Assembly: GCF_035930445.1 (NCBI RefSeq)
Contig: NZ_CP142394.1
Span: 2,885,501 to 2,949,500, forward strand
Origin: Sphingopyxis chilensis
GTDB taxonomy: Bacteria; Pseudomonadota; Alphaproteobacteria; Sphingomonadales; Sphingomonadaceae
Direction: 5' to 3'
Length of the DNA stretch: 64,000 nt
Shown: positions 7,591 to 16,701 of the stretch, piece by piece
Position numbering within the stretch: the stretch's first letter is position 1
Layout of the letters: each line of letters opens with the position of its first letter
Program-made: the position numbers and the translations under genes
The notes under the pieces: generated by a model
Databases searched by the model: none
What the model was told of the DNA's origin: nothing
Seen by the model: the letters and a program-made list of their open reading frames with translations, nothing else

Positions 7591-8663
7591 CGCGAAACTC
7601 CTTTTGCAACCGCGGGCACCGCCTCGCGCGGGTTGTCGCTGAACAGGCCGTCGATCCCGGCGGCAAGATAGGCGTCGATCTCGTCCGCCAGGTCGCCATG
7701 ACCCGCAGGGTTGATACTGGCCTTGTCGCCGAGCGGGAGGAAGTAGTTTTCGCGCCGAAACGTCCAGGGATGCACCTTCAGCCCCGCGGCGTGCGCGTCG
7801 CGCACCAGCGCGGTCGGCTTGCCGAGCCGGCCGAGCGTTCCGCGCGGGATCACCATCGCCTTGTTCGGGCCGATGCCGTTGGCATATCCGGCGATCATCT
7901 TCAGCCCCGAAGGCGACGCCATCGCGGCATAGCTGGTGCCGGGCCGGTCGGCGGGCCCGCCCCCGGCGTCCATCAACTGTATCAGCGGCAGGTCACTCTT
8001 CGCGCGCAGGTCCATCAGGTTGCCGACTTCGAAGCTCTGTATGAACACCGGCGCGGTGCGGCCGCGATAGCCGAAGCGGTCCAGCATCGCGAGCAGCGGC
8101 GCCTCGTGCGGCAGGCCGATCGAGACGAAATAGCTCGGGTGCTTGGTCTCGGGATAGACGCCCACGGGCTTGTCCCGCTCGCTGTTCATCTCGGCGAGCA
8201 AGGTCAGGATTTCCTCGAAGGTCGGAATTTCGAACCGACCGTCATAATCGGTGCTGCGGAGCCGCGGCAGCCGCTCGCGCGCGCGAAGCGTCTTCAACTC
8301 GGCCAGCGTGAAATCCTCGGTGAACCAGCCCTCGACCGTCTGCCCGTCGATCGTCTTCTCCGCTTTGCGGTTCGCGAACTCGGGATGGTCGGCGACGTCG
8401 GTGGTTTCCGAAATCTCATTCTCGTGCCGCGCGACGAGGACGCCGTCCCTGGTCAGCACCAAGTCGGGCTCGATGAAATCGGCACCCTGTTCGATCGCGA
8501 GCCGATAACCCGCCAGCGTGTGTTCGGGCCGCTCGCCCGACGCGCCGCGATGCGCGATGACGATCGGCGGCTGTCCGTCGAGGGTGGGCTGCGCGATCAC
8601 GTCGTCAGCCGTGCAGCCTGCGGACAGCATCAGCGCCGCCGCGGCGATGACCGGCCGGATCAT
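7587..8663 (-). CDS. glycerophosphodiester phosphodiesterase, lipoprotein
   Basis: 358 residues. MIRPVIAAAALMLSAGC gives a lipoprotein signal with lipobox Cys17. The catalytic signature HRGASGERPEHT (38-49) and the metal-binding DFIEPDLVLTRDGVLVARHE block are those of GlpQ-type phosphodiesterases, which release glycerol-3-phosphate and an alcohol from glycerophosphodiesters. The long inserted regions match periplasmic GlpQ and not the short cytosolic UgpQ. ATGA overlaps join it to the ArsC-like gene before it and the aldo/keto reductase after it. A frame extending upstream runs through the ArsC-like gene and is not part of this protein. Confidence 0.92.
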   Translation of the reverse strand: MIRPVIAAAALMLSAGCTADDVIAQPTLDGQPPIVIAHRGASGERPEHTLAGYRLAIEQGADFIEPDLVLTRDGVLVARHENEISETTDVADHPEFANRKAEKTIDGQTVEGWFTEDFTLAELKTLRARERLPRLRSTDYDGRFEIPTFEEILTLLAEMNSERDKPVGVYPETKHPSYFVSIGLPHEAPLLAMLDRFGYRGRTAPVFIQSFEVGNLMDLRAKSDLPLIQLMDAGGGPADRPGTSYAAMASPSGLKMIAGYANGIGPNKAMVIPRGTLGRLGKPTALVRDAHAAGLKVHPWTFRRENYFLPLGDKASINPAGHGDLADEIDAYLAAGIDGLFSDNPREAVPAVAKGVSR

Positions 8664-9010
8664 GCCGCAAACCGCGCCTGCCAGTCTGCGGCCGAAAAGC
8701 CCACGCTCACATCGCCGCCGGCTTCGACGACCGGGCGCCGGATCATGGCGGGCTGATCGAGCATTAGCGCCTTCGCCGATGCGGCATCGAGCCCCTCCTT
8801 CTGCGCCTCGGGCAGCTTGCGAAAGGTCGTCCCTGCCTTGTTGAGCAGCTTTTCCCAGCCAAGCGCGTCGATCCAGCCCTGCAGTCGCACCGCGTCGAGC
8901 CCGTCCTTGCGGACGTCGTGGAAGCGATAGGCGACGCCCTGCTCGTCGAGCCAGCGCCGCGCCTTCTTCACCGTGTCGCAATTCGAAATGCCATAGAGAA
9001 TCATCGTCAT
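8660..9010 (-). CDS. ArsC/Spx-family thioredoxin-fold protein (YffB-like)
   Basis: 116 residues. Cys11 in YGISNCDTVKKARRWL is the conserved cysteine of the ArsC/Spx/YffB group, and RRPVVEAG near the C-terminus is the matching cis-proline region. The length fits YffB rather than classical arsenate reductase (about 140 residues), and no ars genes are nearby. YffB-like proteins are thought to be glutathione-dependent thiol reductases. It heads the operon with GDPD and aldo/keto reductase, joined by an ATGA overlap. Starts at the first Met or two residues later are both possible. Confidence 0.88.
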   Translation of the reverse strand: MTMILYGISNCDTVKKARRWLDEQGVAYRFHDVRKDGLDAVRLQGWIDALGWEKLLNKAGTTFRKLPEAQKEGLDAASAKALMLDQPAMIRRPVVEAGGDVSVGFSAADWQARFAA

Positions 9011-9076
9011 GTCCCGAGGGTTAGCAGGCAGCGGTTGCAGATTCGAGGCTGCACGCGTGCGCGCCGGGAAAATTGC

Positions 9077-9748
9077 TCACCGCTCGGCGATGCGCGTGTT
9101 CGCGCTGGCGAGCTTGCCGCGAAGCGCGCGCGCAAAGCCCTCATGGAGCGCGCCCGCGATGCCCGGATTGGCGGCGAGATAGGCGCGCAGCGCGGCGGCG
9201 GGAACGAACCAGAGGCGGGCGTTGCTGCCGAGAAGCACCGTTCCCGTCGCCTGGGCGCCGTCGAGCACCGTCGCTTCGCCGATCAGCGCGCCGTCGGACA
9301 ATTTCCCGATCTCGACCCCGTCGCGCAGGATCGCCGCCTGCCCCTCGGCGAGGTAGAAGAGGCTCGGCGCCGCCTGGTTTTCGCGGATCAGCACTTCGCC
9401 GCGTTTTGCCGAAATCCAGTGACCCTCGTCGATCAGGTCGCGCGCCGCCGCCGCGCTCAGCCCCGCGAAATGCTCGCGGCGCAGCGCCTCTTCCTCGGCC
9501 GAAAAGCTGACTTTCGTCCCGCGCAGCCAGAGGCGCGTCAATATGCCGATATTGACCACCAGTATCGCAAGCACGAGCAGGCTGTAACCGAGGTCCGACC
9601 CGCGAAAGAGCGTCAGCGGCAGCGCGACCAGCGCCGCGGCGGCGAGGCCGATGCGCGCATAGTCGATGCGCACGACAAAGCTCGTCGCCAAAAGGAGCAG
9701 CAGCGCCCCGTAAAGGAACCACGCGGAATCGAAATTCGCCACAGCCAA
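9077..9748 (-). CDS. membrane protein with C-terminal cyclic nucleotide-binding domain
   Basis: 223 residues. Three hydrophobic helices at about 10-28, 31-48 and 53-74 are followed by a cNMP-binding beta-roll at about 90-215 (HWISAKRGEVLIRENQAAPSLFYLAEGQ, then IGKLSDGALIGEATVLDG). There is no helix-turn-helix after the domain, so it is not a CRP-type transcription factor, and no channel pore motif. The topology recalls Popeye-domain proteins. The phosphate-binding cassette has GALIGEATVL where cAMP binders usually have GE..L(x)11R(T/S)A, so the ligand is uncertain. It is transcribed toward the ArsC-like operon, 66 bp away, and divergently from DAHP synthase. Confidence 0.8.
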   Translation of the reverse strand: MAVANFDSAWFLYGALLLLLATSFVVRIDYARIGLAAAALVALPLTLFRGSDLGYSLLVLAILVVNIGILTRLWLRGTKVSFSAEEEALRREHFAGLSAAAARDLIDEGHWISAKRGEVLIRENQAAPSLFYLAEGQAAILRDGVEIGKLSDGALIGEATVLDGAQATGTVLLGSNARLWFVPAAALRAYLAANPGIAGALHEGFARALRGKLASANTRIAER

Positions 9749-9998
9749 TCGCTCGCATCCCGACCCGCAGCCGGGTCACTGGGTGTTTAACGTAACCGAT
9801 AGCTAACAACCTTGGCCGCGCGCGCCCATCCCCACACCAAGCTTCGCAATAAACTATCAGTTCCTGGCCCTGAAGAAAAGCATAGGTGCGCAAATGTCAC
9901 GATAATGCTAATTTTCCGCTTCGCTCGCGCGGGAAACATTGCTTCCGCGCGGCATAAGCGCCATGTGGCGCTCGATTCGAACGCGAGAAGACAGGCAG

Positions 9999-11372
9999 AT
10001 GACGAAAAATTGGCAACCGCATAGCTGGCGTTCGCACGAGGCCCGCCAGCTGCCCACCTACCGCGACGCCGATGCGCTCGCGGCGGCCGAACGCGAACTC
10101 AGCAATTATCCCCCGCTGGTCTTCGCGGGCGAGGCGCGCGAGCTGACGAGCGAACTCGGCCGCGTCGCGGAGGGCAAGGCCTTCCTGCTCCAGGGCGGCG
10201 ATTGCGCCGAAAGCTTTGCCGAATTCCATCCGAACAATATTCGCGACACCTTCCGCGTCCTTCTCCAGATGGCGGTCGTGCTGACCTTCGCGTCGAAGAT
10301 GCCCGTGGTGAAGCTCGGCCGCATGGCGGGCCAGTTCGCCAAGCCGCGCTCGGCCGACATGGAAGAGATCGATGGCGTGTCGCTGCCCAGCTATCGCGGC
10401 GACAACATCAACGACATCGCCTTCGACGCCGCGGGCCGCGAGCCCGACCCGCAGCGCATGGTCAAGGCGTACAACCAGTCGGCGGCGACGCTGAACCTGC
10501 TCCGCGCCTTTGCGAACGGCGGCTATGCGAACCTGCATCAGGTCAACGCCTGGACGCATGATTTCATGGATCGCAGCCCGTGGGCGAAGAAATATCAGGA
10601 AACCGCCGCGCGCATTTCCGAAGCGCTCGCCTTCATGGAAGCGTGCGGCGTGACGCCGGAGACGGTGCCGCAGATCAAGGGCACGAGCTTCTACACCAGC
10701 CACGAGGCCTTGCTGCTCCCCTATGAACAGGCGCTCACCCGTCAGGACAGCCTGACCGGCGGCTGGTACGACACCTCGGGCCATTTCCTGTGGGTCGGCG
10801 ACCGCACCCGCTTCGAAGGCTCGGCGCACATCGAATATCTGCGCGGGATCGGCAATCCGGTCGGCATGAAGTGCGGCCCCAGCCTCGAGCCCGACGTGCT
10901 GCTGCGCCTGCTCGACACGCTCAATCCGAACCATGTCGCGGGCCGCATGACGCTGATCACGCGCTATGGTCACGACAAGATCGAGGCGCATCTGCCCAGA
11001 CTGGTGCGCGCGGTGAAGGAATCGGGGCACCCCGTCGTCTGGTCGTGCGACCCGATGCACGGCAATGTCATCAAGACGCCCAACGGCTACAAGACGCGCC
11101 CGTTCGAGCGCATCCTCGCCGAAGTGCGCGGCTTCTTCGCCGTCCACCGTGCCGAGGGCACGCATGGCGGCGGCATCCATATCGAGATGACCGGCCAGAA
11201 TGTCACCGAATGCACCGGCGGCGCGATGGACGTCACCCAGATGGACCTCGCCGATCGCTATCACACGCACTGCGACCCGCGCCTGAATGCTGGGCAGAGT
11301 CTGGAGCTGGCCTTCCTGCTCGCCGAGATGCTCAATCAGGAAATGGCGGATCGCGCCAAGCAGGCGGCGTAA
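9999..11372 (+). CDS. class II 3-deoxy-7-phosphoheptulonate synthase
   Basis: 457 residues. This plant/actinobacterial-type DAHP synthase joins phosphoenolpyruvate and erythrose-4-phosphate, the entry to the shikimate pathway. Diagnostic blocks are [58 protein letters not shown] and [15 protein letters not shown]. The start [19 protein letters not shown] matches family N-termini and sits after a weak purine-rich stretch. A Met 20 codons upstream was rejected because it adds an arginine-rich leader unlike homologues. The 250 bp upstream region has no gene. Confidence 0.96.
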   Translation: MTKNWQPHSWRSHEARQLPTYRDADALAAAERELSNYPPLVFAGEARELTSELGRVAEGKAFLLQGGDCAESFAEFHPNNIRDTFRVLLQMAVVLTFASKMPVVKLGRMAGQFAKPRSADMEEIDGVSLPSYRGDNINDIAFDAAGREPDPQRMVKAYNQSAATLNLLRAFANGGYANLHQVNAWTHDFMDRSPWAKKYQETAARISEALAFMEACGVTPETVPQIKGTSFYTSHEALLLPYEQALTRQDSLTGGWYDTSGHFLWVGDRTRFEGSAHIEYLRGIGNPVGMKCGPSLEPDVLLRLLDTLNPNHVAGRMTLITRYGHDKIEAHLPRLVRAVKESGHPVVWSCDPMHGNVIKTPNGYKTRPFERILAEVRGFFAVHRAEGTHGGGIHIEMTGQNVTECTGGAMDVTQMDLADRYHTHCDPRLNAGQSLELAFLLAEMLNQEMADRAKQAA

Positions 11373-11380
11373 CGCCATTC

Positions 11381-11458
11381 TCGTCATTGCGAGCGAAGCG
11401 AAGCAATCCAGGGCGGTTTACGCCACTCTGGATTGCTTCGCTTCGCTCGCAATGACGA
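11381..11458. repeat. perfect 31 bp inverted repeat (GAGCGAAGCGAAGC family)
   Basis: Positions 11381-11411 and 11428-11458 are exact reverse complements, separated by 16 bases. The arms contain TCATTGCGAGCGAAGCGAAG. The element fills the space between the convergent DAHP synthase and M28 peptidase genes, so it could act as a bidirectional terminator. A diverged relative lies at 15349-15445, which makes a dispersed palindromic family more likely than a purpose-made terminator. Confidence 0.9.
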
Positions 11459-11467
11459 TCTAGAGAA

Positions 11468-12970
11468 TTACCTACCCGGCCACCGCTTGGTATCGGCAAA
11501 CGCCCGCCCCAGCGCGACGTGCAAATCCGCATCCTCCGCCGCGCCGCCGAGCGGGATCTTGTCCGAGAAATTGTCGGCCGGACGGTGATAATCGCTGCCC
11601 AGAAAGGCTTCGAGCAGCTTCATGTCCGAAAAGCTGCCGCCGACCATCAACGATGTCACGCCCTTGGCACCCAGCGCCCAGCCGTCCTGCCGCTGGATGA
11701 AGGCATCGGCCTCGCCATCCTCGTCGAGCGTGCGGCCGAGCTTCGTCGCCGCCTCCCGCACCACCGCGTCATAAGCGGGCTTGCCGCGCCCGATCGTCGC
11801 GACGGGCGTGCCGCGCGGCGAAATCGCGATCGTATCGACGTTGAGCGCGACGGTGATGTCGGACAGCGGCACCACCGGATGGTCGGCGAAATAATGCGCG
11901 CCGAGCAGACCCTTTTCCTCCGCGGTCGTCGCCATGAAATAAATGTCGCGGTCGGGGCGCGCGCCCTTGCCGAGCCGCTTCGCGATCTCGATCAGCACCG
12001 CGATCCCGCTCGCATTGTCGACCGCGCCGTTGCAGATGCGGTCGGCCTCGCCCTCGGGCGCGCAGATGCCGAGATGGTCCCAATGGCCGAGGAACAGCAC
12101 CGCCTTGCCGTCGGGCTTCGCGCCGGGCAGCTTGGCGATGATATTGTGACTGGCAAAGGGGCGGACCGCCGATTGCGTGGTAAAGTCCGCCGTCACCGGC
12201 AGCGCGGCGCCCTTGTAATCGGGCGACTTGGCGGCCTCGCGCAGCGCCGCGCCATCCTGCCCCGCCGCCTTGAGCAGCGCATCGCCGGCTTCGGGCGACA
12301 GGAAACCGCTGACCGGCGCGCCCGCCTTCGCGCTGGCTAGGCGCACATATTTGCTGCCGAGACTTTCGCGCAGCGCCGGCCACGGCACCGCACCCGTCGA
12401 AATCACGAGCACCGCGCTCGCGCCCGCGTCGGCAAGCATCTGCCGCCGCTCGCGATAGCGCGGCAGGTCGTCGCCAAAGGGCGCGTTGTCGAACAACATG
12501 ATCGCGAGCTTGCCCTTGACGTCGGCATTGACCTTGCCGGCGCCGTCGATGCCATAACCGACGAAGAGCGCAGGTACGCCCGCGAGCGCGACCGACGCAT
12601 CGCGGCCGTTCAGGACGATCCCGTCGTCGCCCAGCGCGAAATCGCGGCCGCTTACCTTGAACTTCGCCGATCCGCCAAGCGCCTGCGTCTCGAGGAAGGG
12701 CACCGGCTGGAGCCACGGCGTCGCGCTGCCCGGAACGGCTTCGAGCCCGGCCTTCGCCCATTCGCCGACGACATAGGCGATTGTGCGATCCTCACCCTCG
12801 CTACCCGGCGCGCGGCCCTCGAACGCGTCGTCCGCCAGCACCTTGATGTGCGCGGCAAGCTCGGCCTCGGTGACCGGGGCATCGGCCTTCGCGGGCGCCG
12901 CCGAAACGCTCGGCGTGAAGGAAAGAAGGGCGACGGCCGCAATGGCGGCGCGGAAAGGAGCAGCTTTCAT
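11468..12970 (-). CDS. secreted M28-family zinc aminopeptidase
   Basis: 500 residues with an N-terminal signal peptide (about 1-24, ending SVSAAPA), a protease-associated insert at about 110-260 and an M28 catalytic domain. Zinc and catalytic residues are recognisable: His296 and Asp298 in GHWDHLG, Asp318 in GAVDNASG, Glu351/Glu352 in TTAEEKGLLG, and Asp379 in NVDT. It should release N-terminal amino acids in the periplasm or outside the cell. The start at MKAAPFRAAIAA was chosen because it begins the signal peptide; six further residues are possible upstream. It stands alone on its strand. Confidence 0.93.
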   Translation of the reverse strand: MKAAPFRAAIAAVALLSFTPSVSAAPAKADAPVTEAELAAHIKVLADDAFEGRAPGSEGEDRTIAYVVGEWAKAGLEAVPGSATPWLQPVPFLETQALGGSAKFKVSGRDFALGDDGIVLNGRDASVALAGVPALFVGYGIDGAGKVNADVKGKLAIMLFDNAPFGDDLPRYRERRQMLADAGASAVLVISTGAVPWPALRESLGSKYVRLASAKAGAPVSGFLSPEAGDALLKAAGQDGAALREAAKSPDYKGAALPVTADFTTQSAVRPFASHNIIAKLPGAKPDGKAVLFLGHWDHLGICAPEGEADRICNGAVDNASGIAVLIEIAKRLGKGARPDRDIYFMATTAEEKGLLGAHYFADHPVVPLSDITVALNVDTIAISPRGTPVATIGRGKPAYDAVVREAATKLGRTLDEDGEADAFIQRQDGWALGAKGVTSLMVGGSFSDMKLLEAFLGSDYHRPADNFSDKIPLGGAAEDADLHVALGRAFADTKRWPGR

Positions 12971-13039
12971 GGGCGCGCGGCATGACATTTCCGCCGCAAG
13001 TAGGCAAGGCGGTTCGTCGAACGACCAACGGCAGGCTCC

Positions 13040-13057
13040 CCTCCCGCAAGCGGGAGG
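13040..13057. repeat. short CCTCCCGC hairpin
   Basis: An 8 bp perfect stem (13040-13047 with 13050-13057) with a two-base loop lies just after the CoA-lyase stop codon on the minus strand. The same CCTCCCGC...GCGGGAGG motif recurs in the repeat at 26629-26650. Confidence 0.6.
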
Positions 13058-13063
13058 AAAGAG

Positions 13064-13885
13064 TCACCGCCCCGCCCGCGCCAGCAACGCGCGCGCCGCC
13101 GCGACGTGCATGTCCTCGATCATCCGCCCCTCGTGCCGCTGCGCGCCGCCGGTCGCCGCCGCGACGAGCGCCTCGGCCGCCGCGATCTCGCGCTCCGACG
13201 GCGCGAAGGCGGCATTGCACGGCTCGACCTGCGACGGGTGGATCAGCGTCTTGCCGTCGAAGCCCAGCCGTCGCCCCTCGGCCGCCTCGGCTGCGAAACC
13301 CGCGCCATCGTCGATCGCGTTATAAACGCCGTCGAAGGCCCAGACCCCGCCCGCCCGCGCCGCGAGCACGATCGCCTGGATCGCATGGCTCATCGCGCCG
13401 CGGTCCATGCCGTCGGGAAGTTTGAGCTCGTACGCGAGGTCGTTGAGTCCCGCTATCAGCCCGCGAGTCGCCGGATCGGCGGCGATATCGCGCGCGGCAT
13501 AGACGGCGACCGGCGTCTCGATCATCGCAAAAAGCGGCAGCGCCAGCCCGCGCGCGGGTTCGAGGTCGGCGATGGAATCGACCTTGGGCAGCACGACGGC
13601 ATCGATCGGCAGCGTTGCGACCGCATCGATGTCCGCCGCCTGATGCTCGCTGCCCGTGCCGTTGATCCGCACTGCGACGCGCTTGCCCGGAAAGCCCGTC
13701 GTCACCGCCGCGCGCATCGCCGCGCGCGCCTCCGCCTTGCGCCCCTCGGGCACCGCGTCCTCCAGGTCGATGATCAGCATGTCGGCGGCAAGCCCGCCCG
13801 CCTTTTCGAGCGCACGCGCGTTCGATCCCGGAACATAGAGCAGGGAGCGGGGCGGATAGCCGGCCGAACAGTCACTTGAGGTCAT
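13064..13885 (-). CDS. HpcH/HpaI-family CoA ester lyase (CitE-like)
   Basis: 273 residues. The barrel begins with RSLLYVPGSN and shows the metal-site blocks ADMLIIDLEDAVP (Glu42, Asp43), VAVRING, VVLPKVDS and FAMIETPVAV (Glu123), ending KTLIHPSQV. These belong to the CitE-like group that cleaves citramalyl-CoA, malyl-CoA or beta-methylmalyl-CoA. The start MTSSDCSAG was selected because the open frame upstream is antisense to the SPFH gene. There is no citrate lyase or ethylmalonyl-CoA gene nearby, so the exact substrate is open. Confidence 0.9.
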   Translation of the reverse strand: MTSSDCSAGYPPRSLLYVPGSNARALEKAGGLAADMLIIDLEDAVPEGRKAEARAAMRAAVTTGFPGKRVAVRINGTGSEHQAADIDAVATLPIDAVVLPKVDSIADLEPARGLALPLFAMIETPVAVYAARDIAADPATRGLIAGLNDLAYELKLPDGMDRGAMSHAIQAIVLAARAGGVWAFDGVYNAIDDGAGFAAEAAEGRRLGFDGKTLIHPSQVEPCNAAFAPSEREIAAAEALVAAATGGAQRHEGRMIEDMHVAAARALLARAGR

Positions 13886-13969
13886 GCGCTTTTCTGTGGC
13901 GCAACCCGGCCATTGCCGCAATAAGGAAGCGGGCTTGCAGCGATGCAATATGTGGGAAGGGGATGATCG

Positions 13970-14884
13970 ATGGAATTCGCGCTCGCACTCGTGGTTCTGG
14001 CGCTGGTGTTCCTGATCTGGGCGCTGACGCCGGTGCGGCAGGGATATGCCTATACGATCGAACGTTTCGGCCGCTACACGCATACCGCGCAGCCGGGCCT
14101 CAACTTCATCATGCCGATCTTCGACCGCGTCGGGCGCAAGGTGAATGTGATGGAACAGGTGCTCGACATTCCGGGGCAGGAGATCATCACCAAGGACAAT
14201 GCGATGGTCGCGGTCGACGGCGTCGTCTTCTTCCAGGTGCTCGACGCCGCCAAGGCGGCCTATGAGGTCAGCGACCTCTATCTTTCCATCATGAACCTGA
14301 CGACGACGAACCTCAGGACCGTGATGGGCTCGATGGATCTCGACGAAACGCTGTCGAAGCGCGACGAGATCAATACGCGCCTGCTTCATGTCGTCGACGA
14401 TGCGACGACGCCGTGGGGGGTCAAGATCACGCGCGTCGAGATCAAGGACATCCGCCCCCCCGCCGACATTTCGAACGCGATGGCGCGGCAGATGAAGGCC
14501 GAGCGCGAAAAGCGCGCCAACATCCTTGAGGCCGAAGGCATGCGGGCCTCGGAAATCCTGCGCGCCGAGGGCGAGAAGCAGGGCCAGATCCTGCAGGCCG
14601 AGGGCCGCCGCGAAGCCGCCTTCCGCGACGCCGAGGCGCGCGAGCGCGAGGCCGAGGCCGAAGCCAAGGCGACGCAGATGGTGTCCGACGCGATCGCCGG
14701 CGGCAATGCGCAGGCGATCAATTATTTCATCGCGCAGAAATATGTCGAGGCGGTCGGCCAGTTCGCGACCAGCCCGAACAGCAAGACGATCCTCTTCCCG
14801 GTCGAAGCAACGCAGCTGATCGGAACCTTGGGCGGCATCGGCGAACTCGCCAAGGATGCGTTCGAGCGCAAGGCGGGCGCCTGA
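13970..14884 (+). CDS. SPFH/band 7 (stomatin/QmcA-like) membrane protein
   Basis: 304 residues. One N-terminal membrane helix (about 2-20) precedes [28 protein letters not shown], the start of a band 7 domain, and a long charged coiled coil rich in [14 protein letters not shown] (about 165-235). This matches the paraslipin/QmcA branch, which forms ring-shaped cages in the inner membrane and works with NfeD proteins and FtsH. The NfeD gene follows after one base. The coupling of the two genes is the family's hallmark and supports the call. Confidence 0.94.
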   Translation: MEFALALVVLALVFLIWALTPVRQGYAYTIERFGRYTHTAQPGLNFIMPIFDRVGRKVNVMEQVLDIPGQEIITKDNAMVAVDGVVFFQVLDAAKAAYEVSDLYLSIMNLTTTNLRTVMGSMDLDETLSKRDEINTRLLHVVDDATTPWGVKITRVEIKDIRPPADISNAMARQMKAEREKRANILEAEGMRASEILRAEGEKQGQILQAEGRREAAFRDAEAREREAEAEAKATQMVSDAIAGGNAQAINYFIAQKYVEAVGQFATSPNSKTILFPVEATQLIGTLGGIGELAKDAFERKAGA

Positions 14885-14885
14885 C

Positions 14886-15332
14886 ATGCCCGATTGGCTC
14901 GCCAACATGGAACCGCATTGGGCGTGGCTGTCGCTCGGCGTGCTGCTCGCGGCGGCCGAGATCGTCGCGCCGGGCTTTTTCCTCATCTGGATCGGCGCCG
15001 CCGCGATCGTTACCGGCGTCATCGCGTGGATCGTGCCGCTCAGCGTTCCCTTCCAGCTCGGCATCTTCGCCATCCTGGCCTTCGTCGCGCTCTATGGCGG
15101 GCGCCGCTGGCTGAAAGCCAATCCGATCACCACGACCGACCCGCATCTCAACCAGCGCGGCGGCCGGCTGGTCGGCGAGGTGCTGACCTTGACCATGGCG
15201 ATCGAGGATGGCCGCGGCCGCGCGAGGGTCGGCGACGGCGAATGGCCGGTGCGCGGCCCCGACGCCGCCGAAGGCACGAAGGTCCGTGTCGTCAGCGCCG
15301 ACGGCGGAGTGCTGGTGGTCGAGGTGGCCTAA
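14886..15332 (+). CDS. NfeD-family membrane protein
   Basis: 148 residues. Two to three hydrophobic segments at about 12-30, 36-52 and 56-72 are followed by a C-terminal OB-fold domain (about 85-148) with LNQRGGRLVGEVLTL and GTKVRVVSADGGVLVVE. It is a short YbbK-type NfeD without the ClpP-like protease part. It is the usual partner of the preceding SPFH protein. The start at MPDWLANMEPHW, one base after the SPFH stop, is preferred to an upstream Met lying inside that gene. Confidence 0.92.
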   Translation: MPDWLANMEPHWAWLSLGVLLAAAEIVAPGFFLIWIGAAAIVTGVIAWIVPLSVPFQLGIFAILAFVALYGGRRWLKANPITTTDPHLNQRGGRLVGEVLTLTMAIEDGRGRARVGDGEWPVRGPDAAEGTKVRVVSADGGVLVVEVA

Positions 15333-15348
15333 CTGCACTTCGGACCTC

Positions 15349-15445
15349 GTCATTGCGGGCGGAGCGAAGCAATCTCCAGCTATCGACCTTGCGCAAGATC
15401 TATAGCGGGAGATTGCCGGGTCGCCTTCGGCTCCTCGCAATGACG
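15349..15445. repeat. diverged inverted repeat of the GAGCGAAGC family
   Basis: CGTCATTGCG at 15349-15358 pairs exactly with CGCAATGACG at 15436-15445, and AATCTCC at 15371-15377 with GGAGATT at 15408-15414. The middle is a near-palindrome around GCGC. The left arm resembles the arm of the perfect repeat at 11381-11458, so both belong to one family. It separates the convergent NfeD and GNAT genes. Confidence 0.8.
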
Positions 15446-15447
15446 GA

Positions 15448-15978
15448 TCAGCCACCCCTCGGCCGCGAATAAATCGCCACGACATGCCCCAGCGCGTCGC
15501 TTTCCCCGATGCGCCGGAAGCCGAGTTTCCCCGCCACGCGCTCCGATGCCTCGTTGCCGGGGTCGATGATACTGCGCACGTCCTTGGCATCGAGATTCGC
15601 GTCGGCCCAGCCGAGCGCCGCAGTCATCGCCTCGGTCGCATAGCCCGCGCCCCAATGGTCGGCGTCAAACGCCCAGCCCGCCTCCGGCCGCCCTTCGAGC
15701 TCGGGAATCCCGCGGCAGAAATAGCTGAGCCCTCCCATGCCGATCAGCGCGTCGCTCGCCCGGTCGGCGAACACCCAGTAACCGAAACCCATTACCGGCC
15801 ACAGTCCCGCCGAACTCAGGAACTTGCCCCAGCTGACGTCTGCGCTGCGCGGTTCGCCGCCGATGAAGCGCGTGACGCGCTCGTCGGCCCACATCGCGAT
15901 ATGGACGTCCTTGTCGGCAAGGCGCCCGGAACGCAGGCGCAGGCGGTCGGTTTCGATGACGGGGGGTGCTGTGAACAT
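15448..15978 (-). CDS. GNAT N-acetyltransferase (RimJ-like)
   Basis: 176 residues. The fold opens with IETDRLRLRSGRLADKDVH, as in the RimJ/RimL acetyltransferase_3 group. The acetyl-CoA pyrophosphate loop is represented by HWGAGYATEAM, and the end carries NEASERVAGKLGFRRIGE. The substrate may be a protein N-terminus or a small amine and cannot be told from sequence. It has no obvious functional link to its neighbours; the gap to the methyltransferase-like gene behind it is 31 bp, so they may share a transcript. Confidence 0.9.
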   Translation of the reverse strand: MFTAPPVIETDRLRLRSGRLADKDVHIAMWADERVTRFIGGEPRSADVSWGKFLSSAGLWPVMGFGYWVFADRASDALIGMGGLSYFCRGIPELEGRPEAGWAFDADHWGAGYATEAMTAALGWADANLDAKDVRSIIDPGNEASERVAGKLGFRRIGESDALGHVVAIYSRPRGG

Positions 15979-16009
15979 CGCCCCGATGTGCCGAAGCGCG
16001 GCGGAGCGG

Positions 16010-16570
16010 TCAATCGGGGTTCAGAAAATGGTCGAACAGGTCGTGCAGAACCGCCGTGCCGTCGACCTGCCGCTTGGTGCGCAGGACGCCCAGCCTGCCG
16101 ACGCGAGCCAGCACGTCCACATGGCGCAGGACCGCATGATAATGCGGCTTCTCGTTGAAGTCGTGGAACAGGAAGACGCAGTCGGGTTTGCAATGGATGA
16201 TCGCCTGCAACAGGCACGCGACACGGAAACGTCCCGCGACCGTCACCGCATCGGGGCTGCCGGCCATGCCGCGCCAGATATGCGTGTGATAGCGCGGCCA
16301 GTCGCGCAGCCGGCTTTCGTCGGCGGGGTAGCCGCCCTCGCCCACCGGCCCGATGTCGATATGGGCGGGGGTGAACTCGACCGCCTCGCGCGCGACCTCG
16401 CCCTGGACCTTGCGAAGTCGCGCGGCATCGCTGTCGACGCTGACGATCCGCCGCACCTGCCGCGCCGCCACCAGCGTGCTTTCGCCGCAGCCGAATTCGA
16501 GCAGCGAAGAAAGTCCGGCAAGCTGCAGTTCGATCTGCGTGACTTCGGCGGCGGTCAAATGTGGTCGCAT
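16010..16570 (-). CDS. small methyltransferase-like Rossmann protein
   Basis: 186 residues from MRPHLTAAEV. LLEFGCGESTLVAA (23-36) resembles motif I of class I SAM-dependent methyltransferases, and RIVSVDSDAARL supplies the acidic motif II residue. Later parts (FLFHDFNEKPHYHAVLRHVD) look like the family of small proteins often found in polysaccharide or glycan loci. Catalytic residues cannot be assigned, so methyl transfer is not proven. A start 13 codons upstream is possible. Confidence covers the fold rather than the reaction. Confidence 0.72.
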   Translation of the reverse strand: MRPHLTAAEVTQIELQLAGLSSLLEFGCGESTLVAARQVRRIVSVDSDAARLRKVQGEVAREAVEFTPAHIDIGPVGEGGYPADESRLRDWPRYHTHIWRGMAGSPDAVTVAGRFRVACLLQAIIHCKPDCVFLFHDFNEKPHYHAVLRHVDVLARVGRLGVLRTKRQVDGTAVLHDLFDHFLNPD

Positions 16571-16640
16571 GGTCCCCTCCCCACGCCCTGAGCGATATGG
16601 GAGGAGCATCGCCGCGTCCAGCCGCGATCGGCGATTGTCG

Positions 16641-16700
16641 CCGCGAAGGCGGGCCTGCGGAGGGGGAGAGAGAAACCGCTCCGGGTGCCCGCCTTCGCGG
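16641..16700. repeat. 14 bp perfect inverted repeat
   Basis: CCGCGAAGGCGGGC at 16641-16654 and its exact reverse complement at 16687-16700 enclose a 32 base purine-rich loop. The right arm ends at the stop of the hydrolase gene. It probably belongs to the dispersed palindromes of this genome and may serve as a transcript 3' end. Confidence 0.8.
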
Positions 16701-16701
16701 G

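Noticed and set aside
8660..9010. Arsenate reductase for arsenic resistance
   Set aside because: Too short for classical ArsC and no ars genes nearby; closer to the YffB branch.
9955..9975. GCGCC/GGCGC hairpin before DAHP synthase as an attenuator
   Set aside because: A 5 bp stem is expected by chance in GC-rich DNA, and there is no leader peptide with aromatic codons.
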